Shown: positions 44,004 through 54,416, counted from the first letter of the stretch. The stretch is 64,000 bases of DNA from Macrocystis pyrifera (GCA_031763025.1 JASSKH010000017.1:4943541-5007540); one strand, 5' to 3'. Numbers and translations: made by a program. The notes: a model not told the origin generated them from the letters alone.

Positions 44004-46059
44004 GCAACGGATCGCCACAGCGTTGGCAGCAGCAGCATAGCAACGACATGAAAAGAAGGGAGAAAAAAAGTATGTACCCCGAGGCCGTCCGAAAAAGTAT
44101 TTTGGTAGCTCACTATAGACCCACCTCCGCATGCTGTACGGCAACAACGCAGCAGCAGCATAGCAACAATTATTAATACGAGAAGTACGAGAAAAAGTAG
44201 TATGTACGCAAAATGCAGGAGCAAAACGACCAATTTTTTTTTTTTTTTGTATCAAAAAAACCATTTGGGTAGAAAAATGGCCAATAAAAAACAATAATCC
44301 GCGTTGGCAGCAGCAGCTGAGCAACGATATGAAAATAAGGAAGAAAAAAAAGTATGTACCTGCTCAGGTCGTTACTCTACAGTCAGTGGTTCATGCGTTA
44401 TCGTGGATATTGACTCTTGTACTAAAAGTGGCCGCAGATCTCTGTAGATCTGATGATAGTTGAGGCGGGGAATTACCAGCCTCCATCACCAAGTAATTGC
44501 TGATGACTGTCATGTGAGATGACTTGCGTCATGCTTCATGATCACTTCTGCTCGGCTGACCGTGCCGAGCCTCACCTATACCTGGCGTGTCCTCCACGCT
44601 ACACCTTACCGAAAGAGAAGCTTGCTGCAGACCCAGGTCGAATAACCTGAGATACACCCATCTCACATATGCCGCAATCGCAAAACCTACGGAATTTCAT
44701 TGACAATACCGAAATATGTACACACGCAAGTGCAGCATGATGTACGGCAACAACGCAGCAGCACCACAGCAGCAGCATAGCAACGATATATATGAAAATA
44801 ACCAAGCCAAAAACGAGAAATTGCAGTACGTACGCAAAATGCAGGAGCAAAAACGACATAAAAAAAATTCACGTATCAAAAGGAACCATTTGAGTACAAA
44901 AACGACCAAGAAAGACAGTAATCCGAGTACATACGTACGAACATTCAGTGGATATTGCGGCAGCATTAGCAGCAGCAGCAGCAGAAGCAGCCACAGCATT
45001 AGCAGCAGCAGAAGCTGCAACGAATCGCCGCAGCGTTGGCAGCAGCAGCAGCAGCGTTGGCAGCAGCGTTGGCAGCAGCAGCAGCATAGCAACGATATGA
45101 AAGTAAGGAAGGAAAAAAGCATGTACCCTGGTATGCCGCCATCGCAAAACCTACGGAATTGACGATCCGAAAATATGTACGCTTCCAGCATGATGCACGC
45201 GGAACAACGCAGCAGCACTACATACAGCAGCAGCAATTGCACAGGAGCAGCAAGTGCACAGCACGGCAACAACGCATCAGCACTACAGCAGCAGCGAGTG
45301 CACAGGAGAAGCAGGTGCACAGCAGCAGCAGCACTCACGGCGTGGCGCTGACAGCAGCAGCAGCAGCAGCGGCAGCCGAAAACGAGCAAAAAATGAGTAC
45401 GTGGGGTCACCAAAAAAACATGTACACACAGAAATCGTGTGCATGCACCGAAAATGCACAACAGTAGCAGCAGCACTCACGTCGTTCGGTGCAGCGGTGA
45501 CGGCGACAGCTGAATCCTCCGTTCCTTTGTTCACGTCCCGCAAACAGTTGTGCATGTGCGCGTTCGCGTGCACTGTGTGTAAGAGGAGCCGACGAAATAA
45601 ATAAACGCTTGTATGCAAAAAGGCAATTGAAAACCCCCAAAAAAACGTACTGGCAACATACAGCATGCACAATAGACGTAAGACACTCACCACTGTCAGC
45701 AGTCTCGAGGGAGTACGAGACAGTCCCTTCCTTGATCGGGCGAGCACAGAACTCGCAGTCGGATGCCCTGTCAGGATGATCCGCCACCACGCACATGAGA
45801 TCCTTGCTGGTGGCGAAGGCCACGTTTTTGCCACCAGGCGCGGAGTTCTTGACCAAGTGCTGGTCCGTGCACTGGTCGCAAACAACAGCCGGCACCAGGT
45901 CGGTCTTTGTCGTTGCCGCTCTCTTGCCAGAGGGCGAGGACCACGCGCCTCTCGACGAGGGGGAGGTGTGCTTAGGGGGCGTGGAGAAGGGAGAGGCGGG
46001 GGTTGCAGCACCAGCAGGTTCGCCACCGACAGCAGCAGCTTGCCCGCCGACAGCTGCAC
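43376..46059 (-). CDS. Cysteine-rich zinc-finger-like protein gene (partial; span of three exons)
   Basis: Three exons (45691-46059, 45481-45572, 43376-43501) join in matching phase (1/1, then 0/0) on the minus strand. The protein has a Gly/Ala/Pro/Ser-rich lead, then VVCDQC with a later C, CEFC followed by a His-rich HANAHMHNC, and CYNC followed 21 residues later by HFAC. The last pattern is C-x2-C-x21-H-x2-C, similar in layout to PARP-type or LIM-like zinc fingers. I do not assign it. Codons are GC3-rich, as for the K+ channel. Neither the start nor the 3' end is certain. A family D element lies upstream and CAG-type repeats fill the introns. Confidence 0.65.
43560..43660. repeat. G-tract and (CAG)n
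   Basis: A G run at about 43571-43588 in the intron between exons b and c, then AGCAGCAGC units at about 43655-43680. Confidence 0.75.
43750..45480. repeat. CAG-interspersed duplicated intron DNA
   Basis: A block ACAGAAATATGTA...CAGCATGATGTACGGC-AACAACGCAGCAGC recurs at about 43695-43790, 43805-43900, 44105-44160, 44690-44790 and 45170-45240. GGCAGCAGCAGC runs lie between them. A/G-rich GAAGGAAAAAAGCATGTACC occurs near 44060, 44345 and 45110. These are old tandem/segmental duplications within the intron, without coding frames. Confidence 0.7.
45481..45572 (-). CDS. Zinc-finger-like gene, exon b
   Basis: An excellent acceptor with a pyrimidine tract (GGCTCCTCTTACACACAG|TG) and a donor CCGAACGAC|GTGAGT. 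The 92 nt complete a Val codon and read HANAHMHNCLRDVNKG, then TEDSAVAVTAAPND. The His/Cys run would supply the second half of the CEFC metal site of exon a. Confidence 0.72.
45691..46059 (-). CDS. Zinc-finger-like gene, exon a
   Basis: A weak acceptor (GCATAGATAG|GT) and a strong donor (GACAGTG|GTGAGT). About 122 codons: a low-complexity lead (AVGGEPAGAATPASPFSTPP), then VPAVVCDQC, KDLMCVVADHPDRASDCEFC and ARPIKEGTVSYSLETADS. The Cys pairs are six residues or fewer apart and look metal-binding. An upstream limit at the second AG (46055) is also possible. Confidence 0.65.
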
Positions 46060-46094
46060 CTATCTATGCCGTTCGTCGAAGGCGAGACGCCTCT

Positions 46095-46280
46095 TTTTTT
46101 AGGCGCCGTGCGAAGAGCTATTGGTTGGCAGTTTGCGGAGGAAGAAAGAAGAAAGGTTGTTTGGCCGTTTGGCGAAGAAGAAAGAAGAAAGGTTGTTTGG
46201 CAGTTCGGCTGTTTCAAAGAAGAAGGGCTGTTTGCGAAGAGCTGTCTATCAGTCGGTCTGTCTGCCAAGAGCTAGCAAGT
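46095..46280 (+). repeat. Short tandem repeat, GAAGAAAGAAGAAAGG unit
   Basis: GAAGAAAGAAGAAAGGTTGT followed by TTGGC occurs twice about 45 bp apart, with a worn third copy. Confidence 0.7.
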
Positions 46281-46307
46281 GACAACGACCTCAAAAATCG
46301 TAATTAT

Positions 46308-46370
46308 AGTTGTATCTATATATAGGTTTTTATGTATACCATAGGTCCTATTAACTATCGACCCCCGTAA
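46308..46370. mobile_element. Family M MITE, right half only
   Basis: TATATATAGGTTTTTATGTA to CGACCCCCGTAAT. Confidence 0.8.
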
Positions 46371-46559
46371 TAGTACGGGTCATTATTGCCACACACTGGT
46401 ATTTTTCCCCCCCTGGTTCGCTGTTAAGAAAAAACAGAGCAAAAAAAAAAGGGGAGAAATAAAATATTTCCTGTACGTACACCAGGAAGTTTTATCAGAC
46501 GGCAAAAAAAGAAAAGAAAAACCGGAACGCTTTTTTCGCAGCATTATTCCTCATTCAGG

Positions 46560-46640
46560 AAAAATAATAATAATAATATCAATAATAATAATAATAATAA
46601 TAATAACAATAACAACAACAGCAATAATAAGGAAAATCAG
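46560..46640 (+). repeat. AAT/AAC-rich microsatellite
   Basis: AATAATAAT units grading into AACAACAAC. Confidence 0.85.
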
Positions 46641-46829
46641 TGAAATAATTATTTTAATAGAACAAAATATTTTTTTTTGATAAAAAAAGATATGTATACT
46701 TCGTATAATATAATGGGCCTAAAATAGGTCAGACCACTCGATCTGCGACACCTGGAATACCCTGCAATAGGCCCTACTAATAATATTAATATCATATCAG
46801 TACTTATAGTACCTGGTACGTATACCGTA

Positions 46830-46843
46830 TCAATGAGAGTAAA

Positions 46844-46882
<39 letters not shown>

Positions 46883-47118
46883 CGCCCCGGCCGACTTCTC
46901 GAGTTTGATATCTCCACAGCAAGCAAGAAACGAATGACAGCGCCGAAAAGGGTGACGTTGGACAGCTCTCGTCGAAGGCTGTCCGAAAACGTGTCGTCTG
47001 GTATTTGGCACATTGATTGGCACCTCCTTTTCTCACGGAGTTATCAAGCTCGAAAACCGGTCCGGGCGGGGAGCGGGGGGGGGGGGGGGGGGGGGGGGGG
47101 GCGTATGCTCGCATTATT
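46830..47118. mobile_element. Family D inverted-repeat element with poly(C) and poly(G) arms
   Basis: The left end ATGAGAGTAAATG runs into 34 C. The core CCGGCCGACTTCTCGAGTTT ... TCAAGCTCGAAAACCGGTCC is itself inverted. A 27-nt G run follows, then CGTATGCTCGCATT. The whole could fold into a hairpin with a long C:G stem. A relative is at 55790-56040. Confidence 0.75.
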
Positions 47119-47196
47119 TACGGTACTTATGTACTTCGCTGTCCAGGTAACCTGCATCGTGCCTACAGCAGTCAGTGGTACGTAATCATCTTTCAT

Positions 47197-47457
47197 ATTA
47201 CGGGGGAGCATAGTAAAAAGGACCAAACATTGTTGGTAGAAATAGGGAAAGTATAGTTTTTTTATGTGTACCTTAGGTCCTATTTACTATGGTCCCCCGA
47301 GAAATAGGGAAAGTATAGTTTTGTATGTGTACCTTAGGCCCTACTTGCCATGGTCCCCCGTTAAAAATAGACCACATACATACAGTTAGTAAAAATAGGG
47401 AAATAGGTAGATTTTTGTGCGTACCGTAGGTCCCATTTATTATGCCCCCCCCCCCGT
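47197..47457. mobile_element. Cluster of one full and two partial family M MITEs
   Basis: A full copy (47197-47302, with GGGGGAGCATAGTAAAAAG), then a right half ending CATGGTCCCCCGTTAA, then another right half ending ATGCCCCCCCCCCCGTAC. Confidence 0.82.
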
Positions 47458-47493
47458 ACAACAGCAAGAATGATGCAAAGGTGCCCTGTGCTT

Positions 47494-47601
47494 TATTACG
47501 GGGGTCCATAGTTAACGGGACCAAATTTTGTTAGATAAAAATAGGTAAATATATAGGTTTTTATGTATACCGTAGGTCCTGTTAACTATGGACCCCCGTA
47601 A
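47494..47601. mobile_element. Family M MITE
   Basis: ATTACGGGGGTCCATAGTTA left, TAACTATGGACCCCCGTAA right. Confidence 0.9.
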
Positions 47602-47628
47602 AAGAAGGATTTCCTGTGCTGTCTATAA

Positions 47629-47668
47629 CTTCACCCTTTTCATAAATGCAGTCCCGTTTTGGGGACAA
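47629..47668. mobile_element. Family B MITE left half
   Basis: CACCCTTTTCATAAATGCAG then GTCCCGTTTTGGGGACAAAC; the rest is missing and an M copy follows. Confidence 0.7.
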
Positions 47669-47677
47669 ACTATTACT

Positions 47678-47784
47678 ATTACGGGGGGCCATAGTAAACA
47701 GGACCAAATATTGTTAGTAAAAATAGGTAAATATATAGGTTTTTATGTTTACCATAGGTCCTATTAACCATGGACCCCCGTAAT
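47678..47784. mobile_element. Family M MITE
   Basis: ATTACGGGGGGCCATAGTAA left, ACCATGGACCCCCGTAAT right. Confidence 0.9.
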
Positions 47785-47825
47785 ACTACAGCAGTCTGCA
47801 TTAGACTGCATATGTATTAGAGACT

Positions 47826-47943
47826 ATTACGGGGGACCATAGTAAACAGGACCTACGGTACACAACCAAAACCTACACATATTTACCAATTTTTTTACTA
47901 ACATAATTTGGTCCTACGAGTATTTACCATGGTCCCCCGTAAA
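47826..47943. mobile_element. Family M MITE
   Basis: ATTACGGGGGACCATAGTAA left; CCTACGAGTATTTACCATGG shows a small insertion in the right arm. Confidence 0.88.
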
Positions 47944-48083
47944 TATGTATTCCAACAACTGCTGTGTTCACGTTGCCGTCCGACCTCCGACGCGCCAGCC
48001 AGCGGAGAACAACTTGCGCGTACCTACACACGCGCAGGATTTGTTGGAATCTTTGCCGTGTGGTGCCCCCCTCTCCACTCCTT

Positions 48084-48372
48084 TCAACAGCGCTTGAAGC
48101 ATATGTGTTGCTCACTGCTCATATATACATGCGTACATACGTAAAACTCAACAGGTGTATACGTATAGCTTAATAAATGGCAAAGAAGCGGACACGTCAC
48201 GATCGATTTCATCTGGGCCTCAGGTTCATTCTTATCGGAACTACTTTTTTTTTGCAGAATTTCCAAAGTTTGTAAATAGTTGGAGATATGTATCAAGATA
48301 CAGAGGCGTTCTGCCACTACTCGCGCAAATTCTCCACAAGCGAAAATAAACAGGGAAGTCAACTTTCTTCAT
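48084..48372 (-). pseudogene. Small ORF broken at an A9 run
   Basis: ATG at 48372 opens MKKVDFPVYFRLWRICASSG, then RTPLYLDTYLQLFTNFGNSA and KKK before TAG. Directly after the A9 run another frame stays open (SSSDKNEPEAQMKSIVTCPL) to TGA at 48084. One slip at the A run would join them into about 92 residues. No domain recognised. Mixed codon use. Confidence 0.3.
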
Positions 48373-48549
48373 ATTTGAATAAAAAAAACAGGAAAAATCT
48401 GGAAAGATAAATAAAAAGCTGCGCGAAAAAAAGTACGGAAATTATGGAAAGAAAAGCTCTCCGATAAGAATGACCCTTACCCCCTATATAACTGAAGTAG
48501 AATATGATACTCCATAATGTGTTCCACTCTGATTCCAAGACCTCAAAAC

Positions 48550-48572
48550 GGGGGGGGGGGGGGGGGGGTGCC
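48550..48572 (+). repeat. Poly(G) tract
   Basis: A G run of about 19 nt followed by TGCCGTCC. It is not attached to a family A copy. Confidence 0.9.
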
Positions 48573-48679
48573 GTCCTAAACGAGATTGTGTAGGATCTGT
48601 ACACAGCACAGATCTATACCGCGAAACACGTGCGGCAGATCATGCGGGTTTAAACGGCTTCCACCCGGCAACATGAGCT

Positions 48680-48784
48680 ATTACGGGGGTCCATAGTTAA
48701 TAGGACCTACGGTTTACATAAAAACATATGTTTACCTATTTTTACCAACGATATTTGGTCCTATTTACTATGGTCCCCCGTAAT
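48680..48784. mobile_element. Family M MITE
   Basis: ATTACGGGGGTCCATAGTTA left, CTATGGTCCCCCGTAAT right. Confidence 0.9.
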
Positions 48785-48861
48785 AGATCAAACAGATCAT
48801 ACAGATCAGGAAACTATCTATCTGCCCTGAAGTATCTATATACTGCAGTGGTACATCATCA

Positions 48862-48955
48862 GCCCTTTTAGAACCGCAGTCCCGTGTAGGGGACGAACCA
48901 GTCAAATCTCACGTAGTTTGTCCCCAAACCGGGACTGCGGTCCTAAAAAAGGGTT
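48862..48955. mobile_element. Family B hairpin MITE
   Basis: CCCTTTTAGAACCGCAGTCC left, GGGACTGCGGTCCTAAAAAA right. Confidence 0.88.
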
Positions 48956-49116
48956 GCAGTGCGGGTATATCCGTGATCATTCCGATGCGTGGAAGATTTG
49001 TTAAGATTCGGATGGGCATGATTGGCGTGTTGTAAGATTTGGACGGGCTTTTGACGTATATACGTACGTACGTACGTACGTACGCACGTACAAGATGAAG
49101 CCGATTCACCCAATGC

Positions 49117-49206
49117 ATTTTAGTACCGCAGGCCCATTTTTGGGAAAAATCACTTGGAGTTAGGCTGGTCTGTCCCCAAATCGGGACTGCGGTACTAAAG
49201 GCGTTG
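49117..49206. mobile_element. Family B hairpin MITE
   Basis: ATTTTAGTACCGCAGGCCCA left, TCGGGACTGCGGTACTAAAG right. Confidence 0.86.
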
Positions 49207-49230
49207 ATTAAACTTGACCCTCGTGGCAAA

Positions 49231-49271
49231 TCATGTCCCCGAAAGGGGACTGCAGTCCTGAAAGGGTTAAG
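49231..49271. mobile_element. Family B MITE internal-deleted copy
   Basis: ATGTCCCCGAAAGGGGACTG then CAGTCCTGAAAGGGTTAA, only the right side. Confidence 0.65.
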
Positions 49272-49386
49272 GTATCAGACGAAAAATTAGCTTCCTTGCG
49301 TGATTTTTTTTTGGGGGTTATTTCTTCTTCCTGTGTATGTTAGCTGCATCACTCCGTCCACAGACGTAAGGACGGGTTTGCATATT

Positions 49387-49494
49387 ATTACGGGGGGCCG
49401 TAGTAAATAGGACCGAATATTGCTAGCAAAAATAGGGAAATATGTTGGTTTTTTGTGTGTACCGTAGGTCCTATTTACTACGGTTCCCCGTAAT
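49387..49494. mobile_element. Family M MITE
   Basis: ATTACGGGGGGCCGTAGTAA left, CTACGGTTCCCCGTAAT right. Confidence 0.88.
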
Positions 49495-49689
49495 AATACC
49501 CAAAACAAAACAGACGGGTAATTATGTATACGAACGTGCGGTATCTGAGGGATGGGTGTTTTGAGTCGGAGACACTGTGGGAGGAAAAAAAAAAGAGGCC
49601 ACAGCAGTTTAGCGGCGGTCTCGCTTGGAAGAAGAGAGAGAAAGGGGTGGGTGACAGCCCTGTTTGACCTCTGCCAAACTTTTTTGTTT

Positions 49690-49780
49690 TGGACCGCAGT
49701 CCCGTTTTGGGGACAAACTACTTAGAATTAGAGTGGTTTGTTCCCTAAACGGGACTGCCCTTTGCCTCGAAAGGGTCAAC
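49690..49780. mobile_element. Family B hairpin MITE
   Basis: GGACCGCAGTCCCGTTTTGG left, TCCCTAAACGGGACTGCCC right. Confidence 0.84.
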
Positions 49781-49865
49781 TTTAACCCTCTTGAGGCTTC
49801 GGAGAGAAAAACTGACGACACTTCAATTCCAAGTATTTCGGATCTCGGACAGGTCCATGATCTAT

Positions 49866-49948
49866 AGACCATCTGTATAAGGACCGCTTCTACAATAATA
49901 TGAAGACCAAGTGGTCCTTATATTTGCGCCCAAAGCGGTATGTATCCG
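49866..49948. mobile_element. Family C MITE
   Basis: TATAAGGACCGCTTCTACAA pairs with AAGTGGTCCTTATATTTGCG. Confidence 0.75.
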
Positions 49949-50106
49949 GTACACGCGATGTCTCAGGATATAAGCATAGTTTGCACGTCAATATTTAATC
50001 CGAAACGAACGCTACGTTTTGGGGACAGAGCGGTGGTGTACCAGGTACGGTAGCTTTAGAGTATGCCCATGCCAAGCCATTCGACCCCATGTACGTATCT
50101 CAAACC

Positions 50107-50198
50107 AGTACCACTCTTTGGGCGGAAATATAAGGACAACTTGGTCTTCATATTGATGTATAAACGGTCATTGTATTTCCGCGCAGGGTGGTACGTAC
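50107..50198. mobile_element. Family C MITE
   Basis: ACCACTCTTTGGGCGGAAAT pairs with TTTCCGCGCAGGGTGGTACG. Confidence 0.8.
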
Positions 50199-50462
50199 GT
50201 GTCTTAGGCCGCTGGCTCGTAAACCGTGACCCCCCCCTCCTCCCTCCCCTCCTGTACATGAAAAAACAGTTTTGTTGATTTTTGCGTTGATTGTCCGAAA
50301 GACCTTTCGTTCGTTTTTTCTGCCCCCCCCCCCCCCCCGCCCTCCCCCCCCCCCCTACCCCCCGCATGTAGCATATGCATGGCATGGCGCCTCTACATTC
50401 CTTGGAACTCTTGAATGAGACTTTTGGTACGTGGAAGTATATACAATAGGCGATGGAGACCA

Positions 50463-50546
50463 TCAGCAATAAAGCCCAACCACACTTAAGGTATACACCG
50501 TCGTCACCACGGCAGTCAACCCGTGCGCGTCGGCTGGGAAGGCTTT
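50463..50546 (-). CDS. Weak candidate terminal exon
   Basis: After the acceptor TTTTCGGTTGATCGCAG, 27 codons read KAFPADAHGLTAVVTTVYTL then SVVGLYC and TGA. The GC3 is high at first. A hydrophobic C-terminus is possible. No partner exon was found, and a second frame is also open. Confidence 0.2.
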   Translation of the reverse strand, partial: KAFPADAHGLTAVVTTVYTLSVVGLYC

Positions 50547-50835
50547 CTGCGATCAACCGAAAACATGCCTTTAGGTGAACATCAAGCGAAACCTGCACAC
50601 CCCGAGGCAGATCAGACAGATCATGATCTAGATCATCAATAGATCATTTAGTTCCTCACCCGCCATTTTTATAGGTTGTGCGGGATCTGTATGAAAGTAC
50701 AAAACATCTATATGACCCAGGAAACATCCGCCTTGTTTATGTGTAGGCCATGCGGACGATGTCGAATCCGCCCAGCAACACCAGCTCTGTATAATAGATC
50801 ATACAAGATCGGGAGTAGATCATTAGATCTTCCTT

Positions 50836-50872
<37 letters not shown>
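50836..50872 (+). repeat. (GA)n microsatellite
   Basis: AGAGAGACAGAGAGAG run. Confidence 0.92.
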
Positions 50873-51155
50873 CTGCTGTAGACCACAAAGCCGGAATCGA
50901 TGACCTGTCATCCGAGGCGTGATGGGCACAGACGTATTCGAGAAAAAACACAACCACAGGCCCGCGGCGGAGCATCAGACCGACTTTTTCGCCGTGGGTA
51001 CTGTTCGGAATTCGGAATTCGGAATACAGCTTCACGGCCGGCACTCCAAAGATACCGGGAGTTGGAAAAAACAAAAAAAAAAAGTGGCATATTTTCCGTC
51101 AAAAAAATAACATAGCCAAAAAGTGGTACCACAGGGACAACATAAATACTGTAGT

Positions 51156-51370
51156 ATTACGGGGGACCATAGTAAATGGGACCAAATATTGATAGTACAG
51201 GGGTCCATAGTTAACGGGACCAAATTTTGTTAGTAAAAATAGGCAAATATATAGGTTTTTATGTACACCATAAGTCCTGTTAACTATGGACCCCCGTAAT
51301 AGTAAAAATAGGTAAACATATAGATTTTTATGTATACCCTAGGTCCTGTTACCTATTAACCCCCGTAATA
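51156..51370. mobile_element. Family M MITE nested within a family M MITE
   Basis: Outer left arm ATTACGGGGGACCATAGTAA to ATTGATAGTA; an inner copy (CAGGGGTCCATAGTTAACGG to GACCCCCGTAATAG) follows. The outer element then resumes TAAAAATAGGTAAACATATA to ACCCCCGTAAT. The junction repeats AGTA/TA. Confidence 0.87.
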
Positions 51371-51483
51371 GTAGTAGAATAGAATTGCGGGGAGCATATG
51401 AGGATCACACACGGCTTGCAAAGACGGTTTTCGACGAAATCTTCCATCTCCTCGAAGCTGATAGTTTTTTTTATAATTATTAC

Positions 51484-51593
51484 TTTCACGGGGGACCATA
51501 GTTAATAGGACCTACGGTATGCACAAACACCCATATATTCCCATATTTTTACTAACAATATTTGGTCCTATTTACTATGGCTCCCCGTAATAT
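51484..51593. mobile_element. Family M MITE
   Basis: TTTCACGGGGGACCATAGTT left, CTATGGCTCCCCGTAAT right. Confidence 0.86.
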
Positions 51594-51631
51594 CATTATT
51601 CTAGTGAATACAGTAGAGTATTGCGGCATAC

Positions 51632-51760
51632 CCCCCCCCCCCCCCTCCCCCACCCAAAACAAAAAAGTAGTCAAAAGAGGGGGGGGGGGGGGTACTCATT
51701 ATCATGCATGGCCGTAGGTAGTCGTATGACCATAGGGGGGGGGGGGGGGGGTCCTTGTGC
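51632..51760. repeat. Poly(C)/poly(G) runs with family A terminal fragment
   Basis: C run at about 51631-51645, G run at about 51679-51692, then TACTCATTATCATGCATGGC to CATAG and another G run (51736-51750). Confidence 0.75.
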
Positions 51761-51969
51761 ACCCACCTCCCTGTGTGCCACAGTGCGGTGTCAGCCTCGA
51801 CAATAATATATGTGCACCACAAAAAAAAGATAGATGGTTCATTCTCTGCATGGGCCCGGGGCGAATTGGAAGCCCTGTCACTCTCTAACGTGAGGCAGGT
51901 CGGGGCACGCGCGCGGCACGTCCCATGGACGTGTGTTATTATCTCTGGCCTGCCCCTCTCCGGAAGTAG

Positions 51970-52300
51970 CCGTACCGGAAAATAGATCAGCTCAGAATTA
52001 ACGCTTGTGACCCGTAAGCAAGGCCGCCTCACAAGCGACTCTCAGTGGAGGATGGAGCTCAACCCTTCGTGCGACTCGCCCTACCACACTCACGTTACGC
52101 TTGACTGCGCTTGGTGAAGTAAGCAAAGCTTATGCCTGGTCGGTGAACACCCGACGTGGTCCGTCCCGGCATTGTAGGGATGCGAGGACTACGGGTCATG
52201 TACGACTACGACCATGCATGCTATCGAGTACACCCCCCCCCCCCCTCCCCCAGCGGGCTATAGTCATACGACTACGGCCATGCATGAGAATGACTGCACC
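51970..52300 (-). repeat. Family A copies (minus), one long and one terminal
   Basis: From GCCGCCTCACAAGCGACTCT to ATGCTATCGAGTACACCC (about 52020-52240), then a second terminus ATAGTCATACGACTACGGCC to GAATGACTGCACCCC. Confidence 0.75.
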
Positions 52301-52399
52301 CCCCCCCCTCCCCCTACCCCCCCCCTCGCTTCGCTAAAAAAAAGGGGGGGGGGGGGGGGGGCGTTCGACCATTATCCCCTTCCAATGATATTTGCCCTC

Positions 52400-53090
52400 C
52401 GAGGTGTAGCGTGCTGAGACAGTAGTACGTAGCACTTTTAGGCTGAAATATTTTCGGGATGATGGAGCTCTTTAATCCAAAATCGTCGGCATAATGTCAT
52501 TTTTTTGCGGTAGAGGTATTCATACACCTGTGATAAGGACATGGGATTGTTCATCAGCCATTGCACTCCCCATTTTTTTTCTTCTTTCTAAAAGCAGTTT
52601 TGACTTGAGTGATACAATAAAAAAAGCTCCTCAAAGTGACAAAACTCTGAAAAACAGTTGAGGTGCACCTCTCTTCCTTTTGGCATGCATTACACTTACG
52701 TTGTCCAGCTCAATTCTCTATCCCTCAAAGCCTTGCACGCAGTAAATAAGAAGGAAAAACACACACACACAGACACACACCAAGAAATTAAACCAAGGAA
52801 CAATCTACCGTAAATTATAGTACATACTGCAGCACAACAATGCGTTTGACCATTTTCCCACGGTAGTAAGAACACACCAGGTCCAGTACGTTGATGTTCG
52901 ATGAAATGTGCTTCTCGTATATCGTCTCCCCTCTTTTGTCAAAAGTAACGAATCCAGGTATAGGGACGTACTGTCGAGAGGCCTCTCCTTCGTTTATTGC
53001 CCCGAGTGGTGGCCTCTCCGTTCCTTTCGCAACCTTTTATTAATTTGTTTGCAATTATCGTTTTTTTTTTGTTCTTATTTCTTGGTAGGG
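52400..53090. other. Stretch without gene
   Basis: Mixed DNA with short A and T runs and an (AC)n run at 52760-52782. No supported frame. Confidence 0.4.
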
Positions 53091-53109
53091 CTGCGAGTTG
53101 GTCGATTTG

Positions 53110-53400
53110 CAAGCCACAGACCGGTCATTGACAGTAGTGGGTCCCTCCATAGCGCCGATTGTCCGCTGTAGCGCCTGTGGAATCGCTTGTGACACAGACG
53201 GGGCCAACCATCGCGGTAGCAGAGTGCGGAGTAGTGCCCGTTGTCGCAATATTGCCGACATTGCCAGCTGGCGCATACCCCGGCACAATAGAGGGACCGG
53301 CACTAATAATGCTGTAGCTGGCTACGCAAATGCCGGTGACACGACGGCGGTTTCTCATGGTTGCGTGCGGTAATTCGCGGAGTCACGCCTGCCGCGTTCG
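53110..53400. repeat. Dispersed repeat related to 20500-20680
   Basis: GTGCGGAGTAGTGCCCGTTG and GGAATCGCTTGTGACAC match GTGCGGAGGAATAGTGCCCG and GAAATCGCTCCGCAGAG at 20.5 kb. A 77-aa minus ORF here is therefore treated as repeat. Confidence 0.45.
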
Positions 53401-53472
53401 TTTACACGCCACGCAGGCGCGCGGTTTTGGGGGCTCGAGTTGTGTTCCGCGTCAACAAGAGAACGCTAGTAC

Positions 53473-53806
53473 TTTTTTTTTTTTTTTTTTTTTATCATCA
53501 CTTTTACTTTGCAGCCCACTCGTAGGAGGTTTTACCCTCGACGATCTTCTGGACAAGCCGTGGTCACAGGTGTCGTCCCTTCTCCCCCCCGGTACGTGCC
53601 TTTAGTTTTTATCGCGCATAGGGTTCAGCATTCCCACTGCTCGTCGATTTTCATCGAATGTACAGCTAACTCACGCTCTCGCGCTTTCCGCTAATCAATT
53701 TTATGCAAGAAAAAGTCCCTATGAGCATGCACTCGGTGAGACTCGAACTCACGAAATTGATCTTGATAGGCTCGCGGACCACCTACCAAGCCACCGGGGA
53801 CGCCGG
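53473..53806 (-). mobile_element. tRNA-derived SINE (minus)
   Basis: Poly(T) at 53473-53493 is the A tail. The head reads, in reverse, GTCCCCGGTGGCTTGGTAGG with a GAGTTCGAGTCTCACCG B box. The body is shared with 57572-57899 and 61778-62104. Confidence 0.88.
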
Positions 53807-53859
53807 CTCTGTTACGTACCGAAGCCAACACAAAACACGTATTTTTGAGCGTCTTCTTC

Positions 53860-53966
53860 ATTACGGGGGACCACAGTAAATATGACCAAAAATTGTTAGT
53901 AAAAATAGGCAAATATATAGGTTTTTATGAACACCGTAGGTCCTATTAACTATGGACCCCCGTAAT
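53860..53966. mobile_element. Family M MITE
   Basis: ATTACGGGGGACCACAGTAA left, AACTATGGACCCCCGTAAT right. Confidence 0.9.
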
Positions 53967-54314
53967 AGTTTCTTTTCCTTAGATTTCTGATGATGACGAT
54001 GAACGTGCGACGAGAGAAGGGCACGAGGAGCAACGGCACTGGCACCTCAGAGTAGAGTAGCATCACCAGCGTCAACCCCTCCCTCCTTCGACACGACTAC
54101 ACTTCCGTTTCTTTCGAGGACAAATTTACCCGGAATTGGAGCCCGATTCAGGTTTCTGAGCAGCGCAGTCGACCCAAAAGGGCCAAGCCGTACGTACGTG
54201 CTTCGTACGCAGCGGAGTTAAACTTGTGGCCACATTTTTTTTTCTTCTGTTTTCTAGGCCTTTTTTTTTCCCTTGTTTTTTGTGCTTCTTCTTCATGCCT
54301 ACCCGGTATAACCC

Positions 54315-54416
54315 AGTTGGGGCAAAACTCCAGTCCCGTTTTGGGGGAAAAAGCCACTCAAATTCTACGCAGTTTAGTTCCCCAGAAACAGAACTGCAGC
54401 TCGCCCTAGAACGGTT
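54315..54416. mobile_element. Family B hairpin MITE, diverged
   Basis: CTCCAGTCCCGTTTTGGGGG left, CCCCAGAAACAGAACTGCAG right. Confidence 0.7.

Noticed and set aside
45795..46325. 176-aa plus ORF
   Set aside because: The minus frame carries paired Cys motifs and proper splice sites; the plus frame is its shadow.
53055..53373. Overlapping 77-91 aa ORFs on both strands
   Set aside because: The DNA is related to a repeat at 20.5 kb, and no frame is preferred.
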